Assembly: GCA_902790475.1 (NCBI GenBank)
Contig: CADASG010000002.1
Coordinates: 1-57,664 of the forward strand
Direction: 5' to 3'
Length of the DNA stretch: 57,664 nucleotides
Source: an uncultured Ruminococcus sp.
GTDB taxonomy: Bacteria > Bacillota > Clostridia > Oscillospirales > Acutalibacteraceae
Below, one piece after another: positions 1 through 9,582 of this stretch (position 1 is the stretch's first letter; every line of letters starts with the position of its first letter). The notes under the pieces were generated by a model. The model worked only from the letters and a program-made list of their open reading frames with translations. It was not told the origin of the DNA and did not search any database. The position numbers and the translations under genes are program-made.

Positions 1-23
1 CGGCTTCCATTATACCGCCAAAG

Positions 24-88
24 ACTTACCTATGTGCTGAACCTCCACTTACCGATGTGCTGACACTCCCGACTTACCTATGTGCTGA
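24..88. repeat. Three short direct repeats at the window edge
   Basis: Three imperfect copies of a 17-base word (ACTTACCTATGTGCTGA) begin at 24, 47 and 72, so they are spaced 23 and 25 bases apart. The middle copy has one substitution (CGATG for CTATG). No open frame accompanies them. Several ordered roughly 20-bp repeats near one end are a known feature of IS21-family insertion sequences, so this could be the end of an element that continues outside the window. No transposase is visible, so that is only a possibility. Confidence 0.5.
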
Positions 89-232
89 ACCCGGACAGAC
101 AGATCGGAGCATCTCCGGCGTCGTGTTCCCGACCGGATAGATAGAAATTTAAATCCCTTTCATTTTCACGAAAAATACCAATTTTTAGCATAAGGACGCG
201 AATCGCGCGTTAATAGGATCAAGCAAAATAGA

Positions 233-482
233 AATAGGGAAGTGCTGCAAAGATGAAACACTTCCCGCGAAACACCCACGTAAAGATCAATAACAGACGT
301 TAAGTACGCGAGCTGAAAAAAACGCGAGCTGGAAAAACGTGAACTGAAAAAACGTAAAAGAGGAAATAGGGAAGTGCTGTAAAGATGATGCCCTTCCCGC
401 GAAACACCCATACAAGAATAATAACGGACGTTAAGTACGCGAGCTAAAAATAATAACGGACGTTAAGTACGCGAGCTAAAAA
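233..482 (+). repeat. Dispersed hairpin-plus-tail repeat, two copies and a tandem remnant, before gdpP
   Basis: Copy A (233-317) and copy B (365-445) share the order AATAGGGAAGTGC, a short loop, a CTTCCC arm, GCGAAACACCCA, and the core GACGTTAAGTACGCGAGCT. GGGAAGTG pairs perfectly with CACTTCCC in copy A and partly in copy B. Copy A is followed by a degenerate series of ACGCGAGCTGAAAA-like units. The end of copy B is tandemly duplicated with a 32-base period (417-448 and 449-480), and the duplication runs straight into the ATG of gdpP. A related copy lies at 24643-24760 before divIB. No protein-coding signal is convincing here. Confidence 0.8.
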
Positions 483-484
483 TA

Positions 485-2461
485 ATGAAGAAGAAACATT
501 GGATGTTGACGCCTTGGTTTATCATTTTCGGCGTGGCTATGCTGCTGATGACAACGTTCATGAGCAGCTACAGCTTACCCTTGTTTTATGTCGATCTGGT
601 CATAACCGTGGCTTCATTCGCGGTGGTGCTGGTGCTGACGCTGACCTTTCGCAATTACATCAAGCGAACGGTAAAGGGAGCTGCCGAACGAATCAAGGAC
701 TTCAACTCGGATTATCTGGAAAAATATAAATATCCCGTGGCTATTGCGGGGGAAGAAGGCGACATCATCTGGTGTAACGCCCGCTTCCGCAAAAGCCTGT
801 GTAACGGCCGCAGCCCCGAGGGCGACGATATCAACGCCTATTTGTCGGGACATAATGTGTTCGATATCCTCGACGGCGAGGGTGTTGATATCGCGGTAGA
901 CGGAAAGGAATTCACTGCCTACTGCATAACGACGGGCGACGGCTCTGTTATAGTGTGCCATTTTATCGAGAACACCTACTATAAAAATATGGTGCGCGAA
1001 TATAACGCAGGTCTGCCCTGCGTGGCGCTTGTTACCTTTGATAACGCAGAGGATTTCTACGCTGATTCCGACGAATCCTTCTCTACCGTCATGATTTCGC
1101 TGGAAGCGAATCTGCAGCGCTGGGCGCTTGAATACAACGCGCTCTATAAACGGATAACAAACAACCGGTTCATGATAATCTTCCGCGATGCTGATGTGGA
1201 TAAGATGATCGTGCAGAAGTTTCCGATTTTAAAGGACGTTCGGTCGATCAGCTCCGCGCGTTTGGTCGCTACTATTTCGGTAGGACTGAGCCGAGGCTGC
1301 AAAACCGTGAAGGAAAGTGAATTGAACGCACGCAAGGCGCTTGAAATGGCGCTCGGCAGAGGCGGCGATCAGGTGGCGCTTATCAAGGACAATACGTATG
1401 AGTTCTTCGGCGGCACGGCTGTTGCGACCGAAAAGCTCAGCAAGGTGCGCATGAGGGTCATCGCCAACGCCCTTACCAGAGCGATCAGCGACTCCGATAA
1501 GGTGTATATCATGGGTCACCGCTTTTCGGATCTGGACTGCATCGGTGCAGCGATCGGCTTGCAGTGCGTGGTGGAAAAGTCCTGCAAGCGTTACTGCAAA
1601 ATTGTGGTGGATCGTCTCAGCTCCATGTCAAAGCAGCTCATAGACTACACCGACGAGCGTTTGGAAAACAATATTTTCATTTCTCCCGAAGAAGCGCTGA
1701 AGGGCGTGACCTCGCGTTCGCTGCTGATAGTGGTGGATACGCATATCAAAAGCTCGCTGGAAAGCCCGGCGCTGTTTGATAAGTGCAAGCGCTGTGTGGT
1801 CATTGACCACCACCGCAAATCAGTCAGACATATAGATTCGGCGCTGGTGTTCTGCCATGAGCCTTCCGCGTCCTCCGCGTCGGAGATGTGCGCGGAGATC
1901 ATCAGCTATATGGACGACAAGCCTCTGGGTTATGTCCAGGCTGACGCGCTGCTCAGCGGTATTATGCTCGATACCAAGAACTTTGTGCTTAAAACAGGCG
2001 TGCGCACCTTTGAGGCAGCGGCATATCTGAGGCGCAAGGGTGCGAATACGCTGACAGTAAAGGAGATGTTCTCCGGCAGCATAGATACATACCGCGAAAA
2101 GGTCGAAATAGTGTGCCGCAGCGAAATGCACCGCGGCTGCGCGATCTCTCGCACCGATCTGAACGCGGACGATATTCGCCTTGCCGCAGCGCAGGCAGCG
2201 GACGAAATGCTCACGCTGACAGGCGTTACCGCGTCGTTTGTGCTGTTTAACAGCGGAAACCAGATTAACGTTTCCGCACGCAGTTACGGCAGGGTCAACG
2301 TGCAGCTTATTATGGAAAAGTTAGGCGGCGGCGGTCACCAGACAATGGCGGCTTCTCAATTGTCAGGCAAAACCAAGGATGAGGTGTACGAGCTTTTGAT
2401 CAAAGCGATCGACGAAACGCTTGACGAAGCCGAGGACGAAGAAAAGGAAAATCACTCGTAA
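485..2461 (+). CDS. gdpP: c-di-AMP phosphodiesterase GdpP (DHH/DHHA1 family)
   Basis: Membrane-bound phosphodiesterase that hydrolyses cyclic di-AMP, a regulator of potassium, osmotic and cell-wall homeostasis. The 658-residue length fits the family. Two membrane segments lie at about 7-30 and 34-56, followed by a PAS-like region, a degenerate GGDEF domain (about 175-305), a DHH domain with the metal motifs GHRFSDLD (about 343), VDTH and VIDHH, and a C-terminal DHHA1 domain with GGGGHQTMAAS (about 620). Only 13 bases separate the stop from the ATG of rplI, and gdpP-rplI-dnaB is the usual Firmicutes order. The start is uncertain: no Shine-Dalgarno sequence precedes this ATG, which abuts a dispersed repeat. 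An in-frame ATG at 503 is the nearest alternative. Confidence 0.93.
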   Translation: MKKKHWMLTPWFIIFGVAMLLMTTFMSSYSLPLFYVDLVITVASFAVVLVLTLTFRNYIKRTVKGAAERIKDFNSDYLEKYKYPVAIAGEEGDIIWCNARFRKSLCNGRSPEGDDINAYLSGHNVFDILDGEGVDIAVDGKEFTAYCITTGDGSVIVCHFIENTYYKNMVREYNAGLPCVALVTFDNAEDFYADSDESFSTVMISLEANLQRWALEYNALYKRITNNRFMIIFRDADVDKMIVQKFPILKDVRSISSARLVATISVGLSRGCKTVKESELNARKALEMALGRGGDQVALIKDNTYEFFGGTAVATEKLSKVRMRVIANALTRAISDSDKVYIMGHRFSDLDCIGAAIGLQCVVEKSCKRYCKIVVDRLSSMSKQLIDYTDERLENNIFISPEEALKGVTSRSLLIVVDTHIKSSLESPALFDKCKRCVVIDHHRKSVRHIDSALVFCHEPSASSASEMCAEIISYMDDKPLGYVQADALLSGIMLDTKNFVLKTGVRTFEAAAYLRRKGANTLTVKEMFSGSIDTYREKVEIVCRSEMHRGCAISRTDLNADDIRLAAAQAADEMLTLTGVTASFVLFNSGNQINVSARSYGRVNVQLIMEKLGGGGHQTMAASQLSGKTKDEVYELLIKAIDETLDEAEDEEKENHS

Positions 2462-2474
2462 AGGAGTTATCAAT

Positions 2475-2921
2475 ATGAAAGTTATTTTGTTACAGGATAT
2501 CAAGGCGCTCGGAAAAAAAGGAGAGCTTTGCGAGGTGTCCGAGGGTTACGGACGCAACTACCTTCTGCCCAAAAAGCTTGCAAAGGAAGCAAACGCTCAG
2601 GCTATGAATGAGTATAAGAACGCCGAAAATTCCAAAAACTTCAAAATCGCTTCCGCCAAAGCTCAGGCGGAGGGCTACAAAAAGCAGCTTGAGGGAAAAA
2701 CCTTCAAGATGACAGCCAAAGCCGGCAAGGGCGGCAAGCTGTTCGGCAGTATTACCGCCAAGCAGGTCGCCGACGAGATCAAAAAGCAGTACAATATCGC
2801 GGTAGACAAACGCAAGGTAGTGCTTGAGTGCGACATCAAGGAGTACGGTACCTATAAGGCGGAGGTCAAGCTCTATACGGGTATTTCCGCCGATATCGAC
2901 ATTCAGGTGAGCGAAGAGTAA
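2475..2921 (+). CDS. rplI: 50S ribosomal protein L9
   Basis: Structural protein of the large ribosomal subunit that binds 23S rRNA at the base of the L1 stalk. The 148-residue product starts MKVILLQDIKALGKKG and contains GYGRNYLLPKKLA, the classic L9 N-terminal signature, followed by the long connecting helix and the C-terminal domain (about 75-148). I place the start at the ATG at 2475, preceded by AAGGAG at 2461-2466, which overlaps the gdpP stop. A longer reading from 2421 lies inside gdpP and is not needed. It is probably co-transcribed with gdpP. A MITE-like element begins one base after the stop codon. Confidence 0.97.
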   Translation: MKVILLQDIKALGKKGELCEVSEGYGRNYLLPKKLAKEANAQAMNEYKNAENSKNFKIASAKAQAEGYKKQLEGKTFKMTAKAGKGGKLFGSITAKQVADEIKKQYNIAVDKRKVVLECDIKEYGTYKAEVKLYTGISADIDIQVSEE

Positions 2922-3082
2922 AGGCAACACCGCACAATTCAAGGCGCGCGGCTTGCTTGAATCTTATTCCGTCAGCTTGCCCAAAAAATCTCGGCAAGGC
3001 GACAGCCTTACCTCAATATTTGTGCAACCTGACGAAAAATTTTGCTGCGCAATCCGCACACCTGAATTATGCGGTATTGCCT
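2922..3082 (-). mobile_element. MITE-like element, long copy (161 bp)
   Basis: The segment starts AGGCAACACCGCACAATTCA and ends TGAATTATGCGGTATTGCCT, so its ends are near-perfect 20-bp inverted repeats. Its reverse complement matches the element at 6346-6464 over most of its length: the GTGTGCGGATTGCGCAG block, TTTTTCGTCAGGTTG, and GAGGTAAGGCTGTCGCC. It carries about 42 extra bases near the rplI-proximal end. It has no coding capacity of its own. Size, terminal inverted repeats and repeated occurrence suit a miniature inverted-repeat element. No clear target duplication is visible, because the left end abuts the rplI stop codon. Confidence 0.75.
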
Positions 3083-3138
3083 AAAGGCAATTTTACGCAA
3101 AAACGCGTCGTTCATCATTATTTTGATAAGACAAAACT

Positions 3139-4506
3139 ATGGATAATAATTTTAACGGCGAAATCACTTCATCCGTCATGCCCTACAGTCCGGAGGCGGA
3201 ACAGGCGGTGCTGGGCGCCATAATCAAGGACAATTCCGTTTTTGACAAGGTGCTCGACCATGTTCAGACTCCCGACTATTTCTATGTGTCCCTGCACAGG
3301 CAAATATACGCTCAGATGCAGGAGATGATGAACTTCGGGCAGGCGATCGATTTTGTTACGCTGCTTAACAGGCTACAACAGAATAATACCTTTGACGAGG
3401 CGACGGGCAAAACCTATCTGTTTGATTTGACGGAAAACTGTCCGTCGGTTTCAAACGCGCCTGCCTACGCCAAGATCATCGAGGATAAATACAGGCTTCG
3501 CCGCCTGATACAGGCGTCAAGGGAGATCATTGACGACGCTTCCTCGGCTGACGATGAGCCGTCTATCCTTATCGACGCCGCCGAGCAAAAGATTTTTGAT
3601 ATCCGCAGCGGCAACGAAAAGGGCGGCTTGGAGCGGTTAAGCTCCGTTATTTTGCAGACGTTTGACCGTCTGGATTCACTCAACCGAGACGCTGACGACA
3701 ACGTTAAGCCCGTTGCGACGGGTATCGGCGATCTTGACAGGGTGATCACGGGACTTAACCGAAGCGACCTTATCATTCTCGCTGCGCGTCCCGGTATGGG
3801 AAAGACGAGCTTTGCGCTCAATATCGCGCGCAACGTGTCGGTAACAGCCAAAAAAACCGTCGCTTTCTTTTCGCTGGAAATGTCGCGCGAGCAGCTTGCC
3901 AGCCGTCTGCTGTCCTCCGAGGCGCTTGTCAGCGGTACCAAGCTGCGCTCGGGAAACCTCAGCGACGAGGAATGGAGCCGCATGATCCCGGCAAGCGACG
4001 TGCTGAAAAATGCAGAGATGTATATTGACGATACGCCGGGTATCACGATCACCGAAATGAAGTCAAAGCTGCGCAGACTGCGCAACATAGATCTGGTGGT
4101 CGTGGACTACTTGCAGCTTATGTCCAGCACGCGGCGTATCGACAGCCGCGTAAACGAGATCTCCGAGATCACGAGAAGCCTGAAAATTTTGGCGAAGGAG
4201 CTGAATGTTCCCGTCATTACGCTGTCTCAGCTTTCGCGTGCGTCCGAACAGCGCCCCGATCACCGACCTCAGCTATCCGACCTGCGCGATTCGGGTTCGA
4301 TCGAGCAGGACGCGGATATCGTGCTGTTCCTGTACCGCGAAGGCTATTACGACAAGGGCGGCGGCGATGAAGCCGCGCCTCAGGCTGACGTCAATTCGGG
4401 AGAGTGTATAGTAGCCAAAAACCGTCACGGAGAAATGAGCACCGTAAAGTTGCACTGGCAGGGTGAGTTTATGCGCTTTACCAACGTGGAGAACCGCTAT
4501 GGTTGA
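3139..4506 (+). CDS. dnaB: Replicative DNA helicase DnaB (DnaC in Bacillus)
   Basis: Hexameric 5'-3' helicase that unwinds DNA at the replication fork and interacts with primase. The 455 residues comprise an N-terminal DnaB domain (MPYSPEAEQAVLGAII, about 13-115), a linker, and a RecA-like C-terminal ATPase domain with Walker A AARPGMGKTS (about 214-223), the SLEMS segment, Walker B LVVVDYLQLM, and a GSIEQDAD region near the end. The ATG at 3139 lacks a strong Shine-Dalgarno sequence, perhaps because the upstream 217 bases are mostly the MITE-like element. The last codons overlap the start of tilS by 8 bases, which implies translational coupling. Confidence 0.97.
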   Translation: MDNNFNGEITSSVMPYSPEAEQAVLGAIIKDNSVFDKVLDHVQTPDYFYVSLHRQIYAQMQEMMNFGQAIDFVTLLNRLQQNNTFDEATGKTYLFDLTENCPSVSNAPAYAKIIEDKYRLRRLIQASREIIDDASSADDEPSILIDAAEQKIFDIRSGNEKGGLERLSSVILQTFDRLDSLNRDADDNVKPVATGIGDLDRVITGLNRSDLIILAARPGMGKTSFALNIARNVSVTAKKTVAFFSLEMSREQLASRLLSSEALVSGTKLRSGNLSDEEWSRMIPASDVLKNAEMYIDDTPGITITEMKSKLRRLRNIDLVVVDYLQLMSSTRRIDSRVNEISEITRSLKILAKELNVPVITLSQLSRASEQRPDHRPQLSDLRDSGSIEQDADIVLFLYREGYYDKGGGDEAAPQADVNSGECIVAKNRHGEMSTVKLHWQGEFMRFTNVENRYG

Positions 4507-5788
4507 TCGCGTATTGCAGTTTGCGCAGGCGCACAGCCTGTGGCGTACAGGCGATTCGGTAGTGGTCGCGCTGTCGGGCGGCGCGGATTCCGTATCGCTG
4601 CTGCATATTTTTTATTCGATAAAAGAAAAATACAACTTAAATATATATGCCGCCCACCTCAATCACGGTATCAGGGGAGAGGAAGCGGCAAGAGACGAAA
4701 ATTTCTGCAAAATTCTCTGTGAGAAATATAATGTTCCGCTTTTGGTTCATCACGCTGATATTCCGAAGCTTGCACGCGAGCGCCGAATCAGTGAGGAGCT
4801 TTGCGGACGCGACGAGCGATACGCATTTTTGCACCGCGCGGCGGCTGAAAGAAACGCCGTGATCGCCACGGCTCACAATGCCGACGACAACGCCGAAACG
4901 CTCATTTTTAATCTGACGCGAGGCACGGCGCTGACAGGCGCGGCAGGTATCCCTCCAAAACGCGGGGATATTATCCGTCCGCTGCTTACGCAGACCCGTG
5001 CGCAAATCGAGGTTTACTGCCGTGAAAACGGTTTGGATCACGTGACCGACAGCACAAACCTCAGCGACGATTATACGCGCAATAAGATCCGTCATCAGAT
5101 CACTCCGAGACTGCGCGAGCTTAACCCGAGGTGGGAGGCGGCGGCTTACCGCTTCACCCAAAGCGCTGCGGAGGCGCGCGACTACCTGAACGCACAGGCG
5201 CGTAAAGCGCTTGACGAGAGCCGAACTGCCTACGGCTACAGCGCTGAAATTCTTTTAAAGAATCATAATGCTGTTTTGTTTACAGCGCTTTCGCTGTTGT
5301 GCGACGGCTGCGCCCAACGCGCTCACCTTGAGCTGATCGTAAATATCCTGCACGACGGCGGCGCGGTCAGTCTGTCGGGAGAAAAAACAGCTGTTTGCCG
5401 TCAGGGTGTTTTTCGCGTTAAAACAAATTCTGATTCAAAATTTTTATTGGAAATTCCCCTTAACGGTGAAATTTCCTTTGATTTTGGCGACACTATGATA
5501 TGTGCCGCTGTAGATAATTCTAAATTAGAAAATAAAACCCCTGTTTTTCGCTTCAGGCAAAGCGGCGACCGCTTTACTTACCCCAAACGAGGCGTGACCA
5601 AACCGATTCGCAAAATGATGAACGAACAGAAAATACCCTCGGAGTTGCGCGACAGCGTTTTGCTGCTGTGTCTTGACGATACCGTTTTATGGTGTGAGGG
5701 CGTCGGTTTTTCGGCTCAGGGCGAGGAGCTGCGAGCGCAGGCAGGACTTGACATACAAATGAAAAAGCTGGAGGCACCAAATGCATAA
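4499..5788 (+). CDS. tilS: tRNA(Ile)-lysidine synthetase TilS
   Basis: Converts cytidine 34 of the tRNA-Ile CAU anticodon to lysidine using ATP and lysine, so that AUA codons are read as isoleucine. The PP-loop motif VVALSGGADSVSLL sits at about residues 19-32 and YAAHLNHGIRGEEA follows, both characteristic of TilS. The C-terminal substrate-recognition region includes FRFRQSGDRFTYPKRGVTK. I start at the ATG at 4499, preceded by GTGGAG at 4486-4491 and overlapping the dnaB stop, giving 429 residues. The longer frame from 4463 lies inside dnaB. The gene order tilS-hpt-ftsH matches Bacillus and other Firmicutes. Confidence 0.95.
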   Translation: MVDRVLQFAQAHSLWRTGDSVVVALSGGADSVSLLHIFYSIKEKYNLNIYAAHLNHGIRGEEAARDENFCKILCEKYNVPLLVHHADIPKLARERRISEELCGRDERYAFLHRAAAERNAVIATAHNADDNAETLIFNLTRGTALTGAAGIPPKRGDIIRPLLTQTRAQIEVYCRENGLDHVTDSTNLSDDYTRNKIRHQITPRLRELNPRWEAAAYRFTQSAAEARDYLNAQARKALDESRTAYGYSAEILLKNHNAVLFTALSLLCDGCAQRAHLELIVNILHDGGAVSLSGEKTAVCRQGVFRVKTNSDSKFLLEIPLNGEISFDFGDTMICAAVDNSKLENKTPVFRFRQSGDRFTYPKRGVTKPIRKMMNEQKIPSELRDSVLLLCLDDTVLWCEGVGFSAQGEELRAQAGLDIQMKKLEAPNA

Positions 5789-6317
5789 GGATATTGAAAC
5801 CGTACTGATTTCACAAAAGAAACTTGAAAATATTGTGAACAGACTTGCAAAACAGATTGAAAAAGATTATAATGACAAAGAGTTTATTATGGTCGGACTG
5901 CTCAAGGGCAGCGTTGCCTTTATGGCTGATCTGATGAAAAAGATCGATTTGGATTTTTGCATCGACTTTATGGCGGCTTCAAGCTACGGCAGCGGAACCG
6001 AAAGCTCAGGCAAGGTCAAGATCACCAAGGATACCACCTTCGACGTCAGGGACAAGCATATCCTGCTCGTGGAGGACATTGTGGATTCGGGCAATACGCT
6101 CAACTTTATCTGCAACTATCTGATGACCCGCGGCGCTGCAAGCGTCAGGGTGGCAACCCTGTGCGACAAGCCCGCAAGAAGAAAGGTGCCGTTTGATCCC
6201 GAATATGTCGGCGAACAGATACCCGACGAGTTCATCGTAGGCTACGGCATGGACTATGACGAAAAATACCGCAATCTGCCTTATATCGGTATATTGAAGC
6301 GTTCGGTATATGAATAA
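5781..6317 (+). CDS. hpt: Hypoxanthine phosphoribosyltransferase
   Basis: Purine-salvage enzyme that joins hypoxanthine or guanine to PRPP to make IMP or GMP in the cytoplasm. The 178-residue protein shows the PRPP-binding signature ILLVEDIVDSGNTL (about 93-106), the early MVGLLKGSVAFMADL segment, and the C-terminal DEFIVGYGMDYDEKYRNLP motif typical of bacterial HPRT. The ATG at 5781 overlaps the tilS stop by 8 bases and is preceded by GGAGG at 5770-5774, so expression is coupled to tilS. A MITE-like element follows 28 bases after the stop and separates it from ftsH. Confidence 0.96.
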   Translation: MHKDIETVLISQKKLENIVNRLAKQIEKDYNDKEFIMVGLLKGSVAFMADLMKKIDLDFCIDFMAASSYGSGTESSGKVKITKDTTFDVRDKHILLVEDIVDSGNTLNFICNYLMTRGAASVRVATLCDKPARRKVPFDPEYVGEQIPDEFIVGYGMDYDEKYRNLPYIGILKRSVYE

Positions 6318-6345
6318 TATACGAATAATATTGCGGATTTCATAA

Positions 6346-6464
6346 AGGCAATACCGCATAATTCAGGTGTGCGGATTGCGCAGTAAGATTTTTCGTCAGG
6401 TTGTACAAATAAATTGAGGTAAGGCTGTCGCCTTGCCGAGACCTTGAATTGTGCGGTGTTGCCT
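6346..6464 (+). mobile_element. MITE-like element, short copy (119 bp)
   Basis: It starts AGGCAATACCGCATAATTCA and ends TGAATTGTGCGGTGTTGCCT, so the termini are inverted repeats. The body matches the reverse complement of 2922-3082, but about 42 bases near one end are absent here, so the two copies are related by an internal deletion or insertion. It contains the pairing words AAGGCTGTCGCCTT, so an RNA copy could fold. It sits between hpt and ftsH and ends 32 bases before the ftsH start. No reading frame is carried. Confidence 0.78.
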
Positions 6465-6495
6465 AAACATCATTCATCAAAAGGAGTGACAGCGA

Positions 6496-8463
<1,968 letters not shown>

Positions 8464-8490
8464 GATTCAGAGTAAAATTCAAATTTGTAC

Positions 8491-8523
8491 GGCGGATAGG
8501 TTTATTTCCTATCCGCCTTTTTT
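8491..8523 (+). terminator. Rho-independent terminator after ftsH
   Basis: GGCGGATAGG (8491-8500) pairs perfectly with CCTATCCGCC (8508-8517) around a 7-base loop, followed by six T residues. Confidence 0.93.
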
Positions 8524-8585
8524 ACCGGTTATTACGTTGAATAGTGTGCTGTTGTACGGCAAGGCTGCCGACGTGAGCTTCGGCT

Positions 8586-8614
8586 GCATATTCTTTCTTC
8601 CGAATTCCATAATA
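8586..8614 (+). promoter_or_regulatory. Candidate forespore (sigma-G/sigma-F type) promoter of gpr
   Basis: GCATA at 8586-8590 and CATAATA at 8608-8614 are separated by 17 bases. These fit the Bacillus sigma-G consensus as I recall it (GNATR and CATNNTA with 17-18 bases between). The position, 40 bases before the gpr start, and the known forespore control of gpr in Bacillus support the reading. There is no good sigma-A promoter in the same gap. Confidence 0.6.
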
Positions 8615-8653
8615 AAGTATATGGCATATATACTACTATAAGGAGTTGAGCAT

Positions 8654-9529
8654 ATGCAGCTTAGAACCGATTTGGCGATAGAAGCACGGGAGATCGCAGG
8701 GGAGAGCGTAGGCGGAGTTGATTTTCATGAATACCGCTCCTGCGGAATGAAGATTTCGAGGCTGAATGTCAAAACCGAACAGGGAAAGCAGACGCTGGGC
8801 AAGGATATCGGCACTTATATCACCGTGGAGCTGCCCTCTCTGACGGACAACTTCACCGAAACGGACGACCGCGTTCGGGTAATCGGCAGAGAGATACGCC
8901 GTTTGCTGCCTGTCAACGGAACGGTGCTCGTCGCAGGACTGGGTAACCGCGAGGTAACGCCGGATTCGCTCGGACCGAAGGCAGGCGCAAGGGTGTTGGC
9001 GACCAGGCACATCGGCGGCGAGCTGGCGCGCGCATCGGGACTCGACCGCCTGCGTCCCGTGGCTGTGGTCCAAACGGGCGTTACGGGTCAGACGGGCATA
9101 GAAACTGCCGAGTTTCTCACAAGCATAGTGCAGAAGATCCGCCCCGGCGCGGTCGTGGCTATCGACGCGCTCGCCTCGCGCAGACTGCAGCGGCTGGGCT
9201 GTACCATTCAAATCAGTGACGCCGGAGTATCGCCCGGCGCAGGTGTCGGAAATCACCGGCTCAGACTTTGCCGCGAGACCATGGGCGTTCCCGTAATCGC
9301 CGTAGGAGTGCCGACCGTTGTGGACGCGCGCACCCTTGCAGGCGATTTGCTTGGCAACCGCGCCTATGAACGCGACCTTTCCGCGCTCGGCTCAGACGGA
9401 AGACAGATGATAGTCATTCCGAGGGAGATCGATCTGCTCACCGAACGCGCCGCGCGGCTGATAGCCCTTTCGCTCAACTCAGCTCTTCAAAGCAGCTGTA
9501 CGCCTGAGGAGCTTATGGCTCTGACATAA
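8654..9529 (+). CDS. gpr: Spore germination protease GPR
   Basis: Endopeptidase (peptidase family A25) that degrades small acid-soluble spore proteins during germination, releasing DNA and amino acids. The 291-residue product starts MQLRTDLAIEARE and has the GVDFHEY and GMKISRLNV segments found around the propeptide cleavage region in GPR zymogens; GNREVTPDSLGPKA and AIDALASR are core motifs. AGGAG at 8641-8645 sets the ATG at 8654. It is followed 53 bases later by spoIIP, the same order as in Bacillus. A forespore-type promoter is predicted upstream, so expression should be limited to sporulation. Confidence 0.95.
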   Translation: MQLRTDLAIEAREIAGESVGGVDFHEYRSCGMKISRLNVKTEQGKQTLGKDIGTYITVELPSLTDNFTETDDRVRVIGREIRRLLPVNGTVLVAGLGNREVTPDSLGPKAGARVLATRHIGGELARASGLDRLRPVAVVQTGVTGQTGIETAEFLTSIVQKIRPGAVVAIDALASRRLQRLGCTIQISDAGVSPGAGVGNHRLRLCRETMGVPVIAVGVPTVVDARTLAGDLLGNRAYERDLSALGSDGRQMIVIPREIDLLTERAARLIALSLNSALQSSCTPEELMALT

Positions 9530-9582
9530 GCTAACCATTGATAATTATCCCTGCCTGTGCATATAATTAATCAGGTGATAGT

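Noticed and set aside
166-411. 81-codon minus-strand reading frame near the left end
   Set aside because: It is formed by two repeat copies, giving repeated serine/phenylalanine-rich words; no start signal.
2957-3223. 88-codon plus-strand frame after rplI
   Set aside because: It runs through the MITE-like element and into dnaB in another frame.
9540-9567. Sigma-E-like promoter before spoIIP (GATAATT-N13-CATATAAT)
   Set aside because: The boxes fit reasonably, but transcription would begin at about 9574, on the ribosome-binding site of the TTG start at 9583. It stays unproven.
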